Source of the DNA: Carnobacterium_B sp040274945
GTDB lineage: Bacteria > Bacillota > Bacilli > Lactobacillales > Carnobacteriaceae
Assembly (NCBI RefSeq): GCF_040274945.1
Contig: NZ_JBEMAR010000003.1
Location: 62,001 to 126,000 of the forward strand
DNA length: 64,000 bases
Direction: 5' to 3'
A program made the translations under genes and the position numbers. The notes below the pieces were generated by a model that had not been told where the DNA came from, ran no database searches, and was given only the letters and a program-made list of their open reading frames with translations. The stretch's first letter is position 1; every line of letters begins with the position of its first letter. Positions 17,131 through 26,191 of this stretch are shown here, piece by piece.

Positions 17131-17202
17131 TAGTTACTTATTAGTTACTAGATAACTTCAAAGTACTTACTTTACATAAGTTACTTAGAGTCCTATTATA
17201 AT
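17131..17202. promoter_or_regulatory. divergent promoter region with repeated TTACTT boxes
   Basis: TAGTTACTTA (17131) and TAGTTACTAG (17142) are 11 bases apart, and TTACTT recurs at 17167 with AGTTACTTAG at 17179. TATAAT at 17197-17202 is the -10 of the rightward quinone reductase gene. The repeated boxes around this promoter are good candidate HxlR binding sites. Confidence 0.5.
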
Positions 17203-17250
17203 AGTAGAACTTGAATGAAACAAGCTAAATAGTAGAAAGGTTGATTGCAC

Positions 17251-18111
17251 ATGAAGTACTTATTAACAGGCGCAACAGGAGAACTAGGCACTTATGCCTT
17301 ACATTATTTAAAAGAACAAGTTGAGTTAAATGAAATTGTGGTATTAGCACGAACAGAAGAAAAAGCTGCTAAACTGCGTGAACAAGGAGTTGAGGTTCGT
17401 ATTGGTGACTTTGGCGACTATGAAAGTTTGCTTGAGACATTCAGTGGCATTGATCGTCTATTATTTGTTTCCTCACAACCTGGTGCAAAAGTTTCACGTG
17501 GTGAGCAGCACAAAAATGTTGTAAATGCAGCTAAAGAGACAGGCGTTTCCTTTATTGCTTATACAAGTTTCCCTAAAGGTGCTGGATCAAAAAGTCCTTT
17601 AGCTCAAGACCATATTTTAACGGAACAATTAATTTCTGAATCCAACATTTCCCACACTTTTTTACGCAACAACTGGTATATAGAAAACGAAAAGGACACG
17701 CTAAATGCTGCAGTAGCTGGCCACACTTTTATGTACTCTGCTGGGGAAGGAAAAACGGGTTGGGCGTTAAAACGTGAATATGCCGAAGCTGCCATCAATG
17801 TCTTAACTGGAAAAGCAGCCACACCAGAAATACTTGAATTATCAGGCAATCCTATTACGTATGTAAAATTAGCAGAAGCTCTTAAAATTGCTAGCGACAA
17901 AACCTTCGAGGTCATCGAGCTAAGTGATGCAGACTACCAGTCATCATTAACCAGCAACGGTATTCCTGAGCCAGTTGTTGGGTTTATCTTAATGATCCAA
18001 AATGATATTCGTAACGGTGAATTAGATGTTATTTCGAACGATTTTGAAAAGACGTTAGGTAAACCACTTACACCACTAGTTGATGCTCTAAAAGAATTCT
18101 TACAACAATAA
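17251..18111 (+). CDS. NmrA/QorB-like NAD(P)H quinone reductase
   Basis: The 286-residue protein has a Rossmann start MKYLLTGATGELGTYAL, then RIGDFGDYESL and LLFVSSQPG, which resemble E. coli QorB (YtfG) and the NmrA-like group. These proteins reduce quinones with NADPH or sense the cofactor ratio. The start is taken at ATG 17251 rather than TTG 17245, because AGAAAGG is well placed for it. It is divergent from an HxlR regulator and probably induced by quinone or electrophile stress. Confidence 0.85.
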   Translation: MKYLLTGATGELGTYALHYLKEQVELNEIVVLARTEEKAAKLREQGVEVRIGDFGDYESLLETFSGIDRLLFVSSQPGAKVSRGEQHKNVVNAAKETGVSFIAYTSFPKGAGSKSPLAQDHILTEQLISESNISHTFLRNNWYIENEKDTLNAAVAGHTFMYSAGEGKTGWALKREYAEAAINVLTGKAATPEILELSGNPITYVKLAEALKIASDKTFEVIELSDADYQSSLTSNGIPEPVVGFILMIQNDIRNGELDVISNDFEKTLGKPLTPLVDALKEFLQQ

Positions 18112-18146
18112 CTATTTATAACTGATTCTGTTCTTCAATCAACAAA

Positions 18147-18193
18147 AAAACAAGTAAGAATAAGCCTTAATAAGGTTTATTTTTACTTGTTTT
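18147..18193. terminator. bidirectional terminator between the quinone reductase gene and deoC
   Basis: AAAACAAGTAA and the matching TTACTTGTTTT, with AATAAGCCTTA/TAAGG inside, form a long hairpin with A and T tracts on both sides. It serves the convergent genes. Confidence 0.8.
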
Positions 18194-18246
18194 ACTTTCG
18201 ATAAAGGCAGTCTAACTCTTTCATTACTTGTTCTTTCGTGGTTTTT

Positions 18247-18933
18247 CTACTTAACGAGTGCTCTATATTCGTTAACAATTTTAATCCCTGAACTCGTTCC
18301 TAACCGTTCAGCACCAGCTTCTACCATAGCTTTAGCAGTTAGAAAATCACGTATTCCTCCTGCTGCTTTAACCTTGACATCTGCTCCAACTACTTCTTTC
18401 ATTAGTTTTACATCTTCAACTGTGGCTCCACCAGTACCAAAACCAGTTGAAGTCTTTACAAAATTCGGTTTCACTCTTTTGGCAATTTCACAAACAGCAA
18501 TTTTTTCTTTATCTGTCAAATAACAATTTTCCAAAATTACTTTACTTAAAACATTATTTTTTTGGCATACTGCTACAATTCCTTTCATTTCTTGTTCAAT
18601 ATAAGCTAAGTTACCTTCTTTTAATTCGCCAATATTGATCACATAATCGATTTCACCGGCTCCATTTTTAATGGCATCTGTAACTTCAAAAACTTTCGTA
18701 GCAATTGTGGTCTGGCCTAGCGGAAAACCAATCGCTGCTCCTACATGAACTGAACTTTCTTTTAACAACTCTCTACATAGAGAAACAGGCGCTGAATTGA
18801 TAGCCACCATTTTAAAACCATAATCCTCAGCTTCTTGACACAATTTTTCAAATCCAGATCTCTTTGCGTCTGCTTTTAATAAAGTATGATCAACCATATT
18901 TGCTAGCTCGGTTACGCTCAATTGAAATGTCAT
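18247..18933 (-). CDS. deoC: deoxyribose-phosphate aldolase
   Basis: The 228-residue TIM-barrel enzyme splits 2-deoxyribose 5-phosphate into glyceraldehyde 3-phosphate and acetaldehyde. MVDHTLLKADA opens the protein. EIDYVINIG carries the first catalytic aspartate-lysine environment, VKTSTGFGTGGAT holds the Schiff-base lysine, and VKAAGGIRDF the second lysine. The length is normal. The gene stands alone here, without deoB or nucleoside phosphorylase beside it. GAGGAGGAAG precedes the start. Confidence 0.95.
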   Translation of the reverse strand: MTFQLSVTELANMVDHTLLKADAKRSGFEKLCQEAEDYGFKMVAINSAPVSLCRELLKESSVHVGAAIGFPLGQTTIATKVFEVTDAIKNGAGEIDYVINIGELKEGNLAYIEQEMKGIVAVCQKNNVLSKVILENCYLTDKEKIAVCEIAKRVKPNFVKTSTGFGTGGATVEDVKLMKEVVGADVKVKAAGGIRDFLTAKAMVEAGAERLGTSSGIKIVNEYRALVK

Positions 18934-19201
18934 TTTTTCTTCCTCCTCTTGTTGAATTCGGTTTCATTTTATCACAATTAATGTCGCTACGTATAACATG
19001 CAGATATAAGATTCAATTTTGCCTAATTTCAAATAAAAAGTTCCTAAAAATTTATCTGAGGTCATTTATGAACATAATGTTCAATTTATATCACTTTATT
19101 TAGAAGAAAAAAGAACATGAGAACCTTAATGGATGAATAACAGCTTATTTCAATCATTTTCATATATACTCTAATTAACAGATACTATAGGAGGTTTTTA
19201 A

Positions 19202-20218
19202 ATGTTAACCATGGCTTATATCGGAAACGGAAAAAGTACGAACCGCTATCATTTACCTTTCGCAGTAAAAGCAGAGCACGTTAAAGTGAAAACAATTTAT
19301 TCGCGTCATGAGGATAGCACTTGGGATAAAATTCCTGGAGTCAACTACACAACGAATTTAGAGGATATTTGGAATGATCCAGAAATTCAGTTGGTGGCTA
19401 TTTGCCTTCCAAATTCATTGCATTTCAAGTTTGCAAAATTATCTCTAGAAAACGGGAAAAACACACTCGTTGAAAAACCTTTTACCGAAACAGCTCAAGA
19501 AGCAAAAGAACTATTTGAGTTAGCAAAATCAAAAAATTTAATCGTGCAGTGTTACCAAAACAGACGCTACGATTCAGATTTTCTAACTGCTCAAAAAGTT
19601 ATTGAAAGTGGCGTTATTGGTGAATTATTAGAAGTTGAAATGCACTATGATTATTTCAGACCAGAAGTTCCAGAAAACAGTACAGAATTATCAGCCGCTG
19701 GTAGTTATTTATATGGACATGGCTGTCATACAATTGATCAAGTTCTTTCTTATTTTGGAGATCCAGATTCTATTCATTATGATGTGAGACAATTATTAGG
19801 TCCGAATCGAATGAATGATTATTTTGACTTGGATTTTTACTATTCAAAAATAAAAGTATCGGTTAAATCAAGTTACTTTAGAATAAAATCACGGCCAAGT
19901 TTTGTGCTTTATGGTAAAAAAGGGATGTTTATTAAGCACGAAAAAGATAGACAAGAAGAACACTTAAAATTATTCTATCTGCCAACTAATCCTGATTTTG
20001 GAATAGATACGCCCGAACATTACGGTACTGTTACCTATGTAGATGCTAATGGCCTTTATCATGAAGAGAAAGTCATTTCAGAAATTGGGGATTATAGCCG
20101 TATTTACGAAGGGTTATATGAAACCATCATAAACGGAAAAGATAAACTAGTAAAAGATGAAGAAACCATTCGTCAACTAGAAATACTTGAAGAAGGTATT
20201 CAAAGTATTAAATACTAA
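19202..20218 (+). CDS. Gfo/Idh/MocA-family oxidoreductase
   Basis: The 338-residue protein has an N-terminal Rossmann domain (TMAYIGNGKSTNRYHLPF) and the family motif EKPF at about residue 95, followed by a C-terminal beta domain with GSYLYGHGCHTIDQVL. It probably oxidises or reduces a sugar, inositol or a related polyol with NAD(P). GGAGG lies seven bases before the ATG. A second member of the family follows after a 320-base inverted-repeat element, and an RpiR regulator is encoded beyond it. The substrate cannot be told from the sequence. Confidence 0.85.
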   Translation: MLTMAYIGNGKSTNRYHLPFAVKAEHVKVKTIYSRHEDSTWDKIPGVNYTTNLEDIWNDPEIQLVAICLPNSLHFKFAKLSLENGKNTLVEKPFTETAQEAKELFELAKSKNLIVQCYQNRRYDSDFLTAQKVIESGVIGELLEVEMHYDYFRPEVPENSTELSAAGSYLYGHGCHTIDQVLSYFGDPDSIHYDVRQLLGPNRMNDYFDLDFYYSKIKVSVKSSYFRIKSRPSFVLYGKKGMFIKHEKDRQEEHLKLFYLPTNPDFGIDTPEHYGTVTYVDANGLYHEEKVISEIGDYSRIYEGLYETIINGKDKLVKDEETIRQLEILEEGIQSIKY

Positions 20219-20257
20219 CTTATCAATTCGTTTAAAAAATCGGCTCTATCATTTTTA

Positions 20258-20483
20258 GTGTTGATAGATTAGTTAAATTGATTATAGGATATTTCTGAAG
20301 GAATAAGGGTTGCTTGTAGCCATGTCTAATGATTCAATGCGAATGACAAAGCGTTAGCGCTTTAGCGATTACGCTCTGTTTAAGGCTTGTAAGTCTGAAG
20401 ACAAAAGGCTTCAGACGGTCACATGGCTCTCCACAAGCAAACCCGTCCATTCCAGAAGAAATTTTATTTTGTTGTATCAACAC
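20258..20483. repeat. large structured inverted-repeat element, MITE-like
   Basis: Nine-base terminal inverted repeats GTGTTGATA (20258-20266) and TATCAACAC (20475-20483) enclose a second, longer imperfect inverted repeat (20291-20325 with 20421-20462). Inside are two tight hairpins: AAAGCG-TTAG-CGCTTT (20348-20363) and GTCTGAAG-8-CTTCAGAC (20393-20416). No open frame of note runs through it. The shape fits a miniature inverted-repeat element or a branched structured RNA. It sits between two related oxidoreductase genes. No second copy was seen in this window. Confidence 0.6.
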
Positions 20484-20538
20484 CATTTGCTAAACAACCA
20501 AAAAAAAAGGATTACTCAACTAAGAAAGAAGGTTTATA

Positions 20539-21516
20539 ATGAAACTTGCAATTATAGGTTCTGGAATGATAGTAAATGATTTTTTACCCATGGTCTCTGA
20601 TATTCCGGGGATTGAGTTAGAAACAATTGTGGGAACGGATAGAAGTATCGCTAAGATGAATGATTTGAAAAAGACTTATGGCATTCATGAAGTTTCAACT
20701 AATTATGAAGAATGTTTGAAAAATGAGCGTGTCGATACCGTTTATATTGCGTTGCCAAATCATTTGCATTTTTCTTATGCCAAACAAGCCTTACTGAATA
20801 AAAAAAATGTAATCTGTGAAAAACCCTTTACTTTAAAATTATCCGAAATGCAAGAACTGAAAGAGCTAGCTTTAGCAAACCACGTCATATTACTAGAAGC
20901 GATAACAAATCAATACTTAACCAATTATAAAAAAATAAAAGAAGCGGTAGGAACGATTGGAGATATTAAAATTATTGAATGTAATTATTCCCAATACTCT
21001 TCACGGTATGATGCTTTTAAGAGAGGCGAGATATTGCCAGCTTTCAATCCCAAAATGGGTGGCGGGGCTTTAATGGATATTAATATTTACAACATTCATT
21101 TTGTGACCGGCCTTTTTGGGGAACCTCAAAAAGTAAACTATTTGGCGAATGTTGAAAATGGAATTGATACTTCCGGTATCCTAAGTCTTGATTATGGAGA
21201 TAAAAAAGTCGTCTGTATCGGTGCTAAAGATTCTACAGCTCCAATACGAACCATTATTCAAGGCAATAAAGGGGCTATTATTATTGATGGTGCTACCGGC
21301 ACTCTTGACAACTTTACGGTAATCAATCGTCAGAATGACAGCAAACTAGTCGATTGTAAAGTTCATACCCACCGGATGTATGAGGAGTTCCTTGAATTTG
21401 AAAGAATCATTAGAGAATCTGACGTTGAAGCTATGGCAAAACACCTTGATCATAGCGAAATGGTTATGTCCATTGTAGATAAAGGATTAGAATCTGCAGG
21501 TATAATATTAGGATAA
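20539..21516 (+). CDS. Gfo/Idh/MocA-family oxidoreductase, second copy
   Basis: The 325-residue protein starts KLAIIGSGMIVNDFLP, has VYIALPNHLHF and the family motif CEKPFTLK near residue 98, then GGGALMDINIYNIHF for the C-terminal domain. It is only distantly like the one at 19202-20218, so it is not a recent duplicate. It would act on a sugar or polyol with NAD(P). GAAGG lies upstream of the ATG. It is convergent with an RpiR regulator gene 45 bases further on. Confidence 0.85.
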   Translation: MKLAIIGSGMIVNDFLPMVSDIPGIELETIVGTDRSIAKMNDLKKTYGIHEVSTNYEECLKNERVDTVYIALPNHLHFSYAKQALLNKKNVICEKPFTLKLSEMQELKELALANHVILLEAITNQYLTNYKKIKEAVGTIGDIKIIECNYSQYSSRYDAFKRGEILPAFNPKMGGGALMDINIYNIHFVTGLFGEPQKVNYLANVENGIDTSGILSLDYGDKKVVCIGAKDSTAPIRTIIQGNKGAIIIDGATGTLDNFTVINRQNDSKLVDCKVHTHRMYEEFLEFERIIRESDVEAMAKHLDHSEMVMSIVDKGLESAGIILG

Positions 21517-21560
21517 ATTTTCAAAAGAAAAAACAGGTGCTTTTTCATTGTAGGAATAGG

Positions 21561-22439
21561 TCATAGCTCTTCAGACAAAATTCCATTTTGAATTAGTGCC
21601 TGTTTTTCTTTTAGATTTTCCAAATTACTTCTGTATTCTTTTGCATATAAAATAGAATATAATGTGTCTAATACATATTGAAAGGCAATTTGTGATGCAA
21701 AAGTTCCTACTTTTACAAAATCATATTCTTCTTGGACTACCGCTATCGTTTTGGTAGCTACCTTAGTTAAAACAGATTCTATATTTCCTGTTATCAAAAT
21801 GGTTGGGATTTTTTTGTTAGAAAAATGTTGTAAAATGCGATTATATTGAGGACTAGTTCCACTATAAGATAAAAATAGAGCACAATCTTTTGGAGTAAGG
21901 TTAGAAGCATTCCATGCCTCATCTGCATATTCTTCAGAGATAATAGCGAATCTATTAATCTTTACTAATTTATTTTGAAAACTTCTAGCTCGAACTTGTG
22001 AATCACCACGAGAAAACAGAAAAATACGCTCAGACTTGAAAAGGATTTCTGCAACGGATTGTAATAAATCTTCATCTAATTGGTTTAACGTTTTTTTTAT
22101 TGTATCAATCGTTAAATTTGCCATATTCTTAGCTATATCCATGGTTAAATCTTCTTGTTTAAAGGGAAAATTTACATCTACTTCACTAGGCAGATGCAGT
22201 TGGTTATAAACTACACTTGAAATAGCTACCTTAAAACTTCTAAATCCATCGTATCCCATTTTTTTACAGAGACGGATAATGGTTGAGTGAGAAGTATATG
22301 TTAATTTTGCTAGATCCTCAATATATATCGTAGGAATCTTAGTGATGTTTTGGATGATATAATCGGCAATTCTCATTTCCGTATTTGTAAAGCTCGTCTG
22401 ATCTTTTAGCTTACTTACTACTTGCACCAAATTTAACAA
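21561..22439 (-). CDS. RpiR-family transcriptional regulator (oxidoreductase/PTS locus)
   Basis: The 292-residue protein has an N-terminal RpiR helix-turn-helix (FTNTEMRIADYII, then LAKLTYTSHSTIIRLCKKMGYDGF) and a C-terminal SIS domain that includes IFLFSRGDSQVRAR and LFLSYSGTSPQ. It should sense a sugar phosphate. It lies between the two Gfo/Idh/MocA genes on one side and the AlsE-PTS operon on the other, and may regulate either or both. Confidence 0.88.
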   Translation of the reverse strand: MLNLVQVVSKLKDQTSFTNTEMRIADYIIQNITKIPTIYIEDLAKLTYTSHSTIIRLCKKMGYDGFRSFKVAISSVVYNQLHLPSEVDVNFPFKQEDLTMDIAKNMANLTIDTIKKTLNQLDEDLLQSVAEILFKSERIFLFSRGDSQVRARSFQNKLVKINRFAIISEEYADEAWNASNLTPKDCALFLSYSGTSPQYNRILQHFSNKKIPTILITGNIESVLTKVATKTIAVVQEEYDFVKVGTFASQIAFQYVLDTLYSILYAKEYRSNLENLKEKQALIQNGILSEEL

Positions 22440-22563
22440 CTCCTTTATAGAATAATTCTATATCATTTAGTTATCATTTACTATATAACCCTTAAGTGTG
22501 GAAAGAGTAACTTTTTATAACCACACTATGGGACTGAGATAAAAGTCTTCCCACTCAAACTAA

Positions 22564-22607
22564 AAAAGGCTGTAGATTTACATAGGAATGTATATCTACA
22601 GCCTTTT
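22564..22607. terminator. bidirectional terminator beside the AlsE-PTS operon
   Basis: AAAAGGCTGTAGAT (22564-22577) pairs perfectly with ATCTACAGCCTTTT (22594-22607), with A and T tracts on both sides. On the minus strand it lies about 100 bases beyond the alsE-like stop. Confidence 0.8.
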
Positions 22608-22703
22608 CATTTTTTATTTCATTATTATTACTGTAATTCAATAATTAAAATTAACCAATACGTTTACAAGAAAATTATTATAAAGTCTATTTCTTTAATT
22701 TTC

Positions 22704-23393
22704 TTACAATATTACTTTTCCAGTCATTTCCTCATAATCTCTATTCATAATTTCCCACGATTTTTCAATATCTTCATCTAATCCAAATAAACCACTACGA
22801 CCTATAATATAAATATCAGGATCAGCTGCATCAATTCGCTTAAAAGATTTTCGATTAGATGAGCCATCCATTTCAATAACATATTGATATCCATTTTCTT
22901 CTCGTAATTCTCTCAAAGCAACGATTTTATCTAGCGTACTGTCAATAAAACGTTGTCCAGCAAAACCGGGATCAACTGTCATAATCGTAATTTTATCGAC
23001 TAATTCAATGTAAGGAAAAATTGTTTCAATAGGAGTTTCAGGGTTTAATACCACTCCTGCTTTTAATCCCGCATCTTGTATTTGATCAATCAATCGAAAT
23101 GCCAAACCATCTAGTACTTCTGCATGCATGCAAATCCATTCACACTTCATGTCCACCAGTTGTTGAACCCAGAAACTTGGATCTGTAACCATAAGATGAA
23201 CAGACATAGGCAAGTCACTTATTTTACGCACTTCTTCGATAAACCATGGTGACAATGTAATGTTAGGAACATAATGTCCATCCATAATATCAATATGATA
23301 AGAGTCTACATGATGATTTAAAAAGGTAATTTGTTCTTTAAATTTATCTAAATCCATTGTCATCAGCGATGGTGAAAATGCTACTTTTTTCAT
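22704..23393 (-). CDS. allulose-6-phosphate 3-epimerase-like protein (AlsE type)
   Basis: The 229-residue TIM barrel belongs to the ribulose-phosphate 3-epimerase family. FSPSLMTMDL, YHIDIMDGHYVPNITLSP and ITIMTVDPGFAGQRFI are conserved, and the sequence is closer to E. coli AlsE (D-allulose 6-phosphate epimerase) than to Rpe as I recall them. It is the last gene of a PTS operon, so it probably epimerises the sugar phosphate that the PTS brings in. D-allulose or a related ketose is a likely substrate, by inference. Confidence 0.8.
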   Translation of the reverse strand: MKKVAFSPSLMTMDLDKFKEQITFLNHHVDSYHIDIMDGHYVPNITLSPWFIEEVRKISDLPMSVHLMVTDPSFWVQQLVDMKCEWICMHAEVLDGLAFRLIDQIQDAGLKAGVVLNPETPIETIFPYIELVDKITIMTVDPGFAGQRFIDSTLDKIVALRELREENGYQYVIEMDGSSNRKSFKRIDAADPDIYIIGRSGLFGLDEDIEKSWEIMNRDYEEMTGKVIL

Positions 23394-23483
23394 ATCTTAT
23401 CATTCCTCCATTTATTTACTATTAATTTTTTAAAATTATCCAGGTATTTCTGAGTAAATTTCTTAATTACTCTCACATATGCA

Positions 23484-24584
23484 TTAAAAGATTTGAACAT
23501 CATCTAAATTAATATCTGCTTCTTCAATCTCCGTTTGCTTGCTCATTTCATCTTCTGTCACATTTTTCTTAATTAAAGCTAGAGTTACTCCTGTTACAAG
23601 AATATTTACTACCAATGCCGCCACTCCTGCCCATGGTCTAGACATCGTTGGAATCATTAATACCCCACCAAATGGGACAGTTGCATCTGCTCCTAAAGCC
23701 ATAGACACTGCTCCACCAGCTGCTCCACCGATAGCTGTTGCAATTACACCACGAACGATATCATTCATAACAATTGGAATTACACCTTCAACAATATTGA
23801 TAACACCCATTGGAACTGCTGATTTCAACGTTTCAACTTCTACTGGTGTATAAATGTTTTTTCTAAACACTTTTGCTATGAAATAAGCCAATCCAAAACC
23901 GATTGGTGTCGCTGTATTTACTAATTGTAATGCTGTAATTGGACCATTTAGACCTTCTGCTTGCATTGTCAACACAAAAGCAAACACCGTTTTATTAATT
24001 GGACCACCGTAGTCAACTCCACTCAGTAAACCGATCACTCCACCAAATACTAGCAATGAAGATGATCCCAAACTATCTAAAGCATTTGTTAATAACGAAG
24101 TAAAAGCAGCGATTGGTAACCCAATAACATAAACCATCATCAAGCCACCAACAACTGAAGTTAGAAATGGAATAATCAAAGTTGGCATTAATCCCTTAGC
24201 CCACTTAGGAACTTTAATGTATTTTAAAGTTCCTACTACAAGGTAGCCGGCTAAATATCCTCCTAAAAGTCCACCAATAAACCCAGCACCAATTGCATTA
24301 GCCGTTAACCCAATAATAAAACCTGGTGCTATACCTGGTTTTCCTGAAATTGAGTAAGAAATTCCTGTAGCAATAACTACTGGTAGCAAACCTAAACCTG
24401 CTCCACCCATTGTTGCTAAAGCATCCCAAATTGAAAATTCGCCTTGGATCAATTGAGCTTGGCTAGTTCCACCAAAAGCCATACCAATTGCGATTAAGAA
24501 ACCTGCTCCACAAACAATTGGAATCAAATATGAAATCGCTGTCAATAAATGACCTTTAAGATTCAATTCTTTAATTTTTTTCAT
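23484..24584 (-). CDS. fructose-family PTS permease, EIIC component
   Basis: This 366-residue membrane protein has about nine hydrophobic segments and the fructose EIIC signatures: PIVCGAGFLIA near residue 22, PGFIIGLTANAIGAGFIGG and VDYGGPINKTVFAF. It forms the membrane channel of the transporter. Separate EIIA and EIIB genes precede it in the same operon. The C-terminal tail after residue 340 is acidic and cytoplasmic. GGAGGAAGG precedes the ATG. Confidence 0.92.
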   Translation of the reverse strand: MKKIKELNLKGHLLTAISYLIPIVCGAGFLIAIGMAFGGTSQAQLIQGEFSIWDALATMGGAGLGLLPVVIATGISYSISGKPGIAPGFIIGLTANAIGAGFIGGLLGGYLAGYLVVGTLKYIKVPKWAKGLMPTLIIPFLTSVVGGLMMVYVIGLPIAAFTSLLTNALDSLGSSSLLVFGGVIGLLSGVDYGGPINKTVFAFVLTMQAEGLNGPITALQLVNTATPIGFGLAYFIAKVFRKNIYTPVEVETLKSAVPMGVINIVEGVIPIVMNDIVRGVIATAIGGAAGGAVSMALGADATVPFGGVLMIPTMSRPWAGVAALVVNILVTGVTLALIKKNVTEDEMSKQTEIEEADINLDDVQIF

Positions 24585-24595
24585 TTTCCTTCCTC

Positions 24596-24925
24596 CTATA
24601 CAGCTTCTTGATTACTTTGTTCAACAATTTCTGCCGCTTTTTCAATTAATTTATTTGGCGATTTAATCGCGATTTCTGTTGGAACTTGAATCATTCTTTT
24701 CCCATCAAATCTCTCGCGTCCAGAAATCTTCACATCCACTGCTAAAATAACTACATCTGCTTCAGCAATCTGTTCTGCAGTTAATTCATTTTCTATTCCT
24801 ATTGTTCCCTGTGTTTCAATGGTAATATCGTAATCTGCTTTTTTTGCGGCATTTTCTAATTTTTCTTGCGCAATATACGTATGTGCGATTCCAACTGTAC
24901 ATGCTGCTACTCCTACTATTTTCAT
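24596..24925 (-). CDS. fructose-family PTS EIIB component (second copy)
   Basis: The 109-residue domain begins MKIVGVAACTVGIAHTYIAQ, with the phosphorylated cysteine at position 9. It takes the phosphate from EIIA and passes it to the sugar through EIIC. It is nearly the same as the EIIB encoded at 25425-25742, about 88 per cent identical by eye, and differs mainly at the C-terminus. The EIIA gene lies between the two copies. This looks like a recent tandem duplication. Confidence 0.92.
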   Translation of the reverse strand: MKIVGVAACTVGIAHTYIAQEKLENAAKKADYDITIETQGTIGIENELTAEQIAEADVVILAVDVKISGRERFDGKRMIQVPTEIAIKSPNKLIEKAAEIVEQSNQEAV

Positions 24926-24943
24926 AATTATTCCTCCCCTTTT

Positions 24944-25396
24944 TTAGTTACTAAAAGCTGCTTTTACATCTTCAGCTTTTTTTGATTGTAGTATATTTTT
25001 AACTACTTCATCATTTCCTAATTTTCTGGCAAATAACGATAATAATTTCAAATGATTTTGTGCCCCATCATTGTCGTCTCCAACAGCAAAAAGAATGATT
25101 CCTTTTACTCCTTTACCATCTAATGTTTCCCATGGAATTTCTTCTTCAATAATTCCAATCGCCACTCCTATTTTCTTCACAAAATCACTTTTCCCATGAG
25201 GAATAGCAATATAATTCCCAATCCCTGTTTGGCCTTCTGCTTCCCTAGCATAAATATCTTTCATAAAGCCATCAACATCTGTAATGTATCCATTTTGTAC
25301 TAATAATTCAGTTAATTCTTTCAATGCCTCATCTTTAGTCTTAGCCTGCATATTGGTTTTGATTGTTTTTAAATCGACAATATTTTTTACTTCCAT
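24944..25396 (-). CDS. fructose-family PTS EIIA component
   Basis: The 150-residue EIIA protein has the active-site histidine in YIAIPHGKSDF near residue 66, preceded by AREAEGQTGIGN. It accepts phosphate from HPr and gives it to EIIB. It sits between the duplicated EIIB genes. The start follows GGAGAG by about nine bases. Confidence 0.9.
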   Translation of the reverse strand: MEVKNIVDLKTIKTNMQAKTKDEALKELTELLVQNGYITDVDGFMKDIYAREAEGQTGIGNYIAIPHGKSDFVKKIGVAIGIIEEEIPWETLDGKGVKGIILFAVGDDNDGAQNHLKLLSLFARKLGNDEVVKNILQSKKAEDVKAAFSN

Positions 25397-25424
25397 TCGT
25401 TATCTCTCTCCTCTCATTTTAAGA

Positions 25425-25742
25425 TTAGTTTTTCTGCAGAACAACTTCTGCCGCTTTTTCAATTAATTTATTTGGTGACTTGATTGCAATTTCTGTCGGA
25501 ACTTGAATGATTCTTTTTCCGTCGAATCTTTCTCGACCAGAGATTTTTACATCTACTGCTAAAATAACCACATCTGCTTCTTCAATCTGTTCTGCAGTTA
25601 ATTCATTTTCTATTCCAATTGTTCCTTGTGTTTCAATGGCGATTTCATATCCGGATTTTTTTGCGGCATTTTCTAATTTTTCTTGTGCAATATACGTATG
25701 TGCGATTCCAACTGTACATGCTGCTACTCCAATTATTTTCAT
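25425..25742 (-). CDS. fructose-family PTS EIIB component (first copy)
   Basis: This 105-residue EIIB begins MKIIGVAACTVGIAHTYIAQ, with the active cysteine at position 9, and is the near-twin of the gene at 24596-24925. Two ATG codons are adjacent; the second (25740-25742) is seven bases from AGGAGG and is preferred. It is transcribed before its twin. Keeping two EIIB copies with one EIIC is unusual and may reflect a fresh duplication or slightly different partners. Confidence 0.9.
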   Translation of the reverse strand: MKIIGVAACTVGIAHTYIAQEKLENAAKKSGYEIAIETQGTIGIENELTAEQIEEADVVILAVDVKISGRERFDGKRIIQVPTEIAIKSPNKLIEKAAEVVLQKN

Positions 25743-25753
25743 CATTCTTCCTC

Positions 25754-26191
25754 CTAAATTTTTATTATTTCTTTTTCAAAAAAGAATTTATCCGTAATTT
25801 CTAACAATCGATTTAAATAGTCTTCATCTGCTAAGGTTTTTGAAAATAACGAAATTTTTTTCTTTATTTGGTCTATTTCATTTTTCTTCAATAATAGGAC
25901 AATCAATAACTGGATATCTTTTGTCTGACAATCCCACATTGCTATAGGTTTAACTAATCGAATAAATAGTATCCGACTTTTTTTTACTTGATCACTTTCT
26001 ATATGAGGTAACAGTACATGGTCCGCAATTAATATGCTGCCTACCTGTTCTCTTTCGATCAGCTGCTTTATTATTTCGTCTTTTTGAGAATCTTCATCCT
26101 GACAGACCTTTTCAGAGATAAAAGAATAGACTTCTTCTTTTGTCCTCAACTCACGATTAAAATAAACTTCATAGAATAAATTAGCGTCCAT
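25754..26191 (-). CDS. EIIA-like PTS protein, separate from its regulator
   Basis: The 145-residue protein has a PTS_EIIA_2 fold with the histidine in VLLPHIESD near residue 78. It is more divergent than the EIIA at 24944 and starts 11 bases inside the end of the regulator gene upstream. In MtlR-like activators an EIIA domain is fused to the C-terminus; here it is a free protein coupled to the regulator, so it may serve mainly to signal to it. This reading is inference. Confidence 0.8.
   Translation of the reverse strand: MDANLFYEVYFNRELRTKEEVYSFISEKVCQDEDSQKDEIIKQLIEREQVGSILIADHVLLPHIESDQVKKSRILFIRLVKPIAMWDCQTKDIQLLIVLLLKKNEIDQIKKKISLFSKTLADEDYLNRLLEITDKFFFEKEIIKI

Noticed and set aside
19070..19082. 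GAACATAATGTTC palindrome upstream of an oxidoreductase gene
   Set aside because: It is short, lies over 100 bases from the start, and cannot be tied to a known regulator; kept only as a note.
21530..21608. Possible hairpin ACAGGTGC...GTGCCTGT between an oxidoreductase gene and the RpiR gene
   Set aside because: The loop exceeds 50 bases and the second arm is inside the RpiR coding sequence, so a terminator is not convincing.
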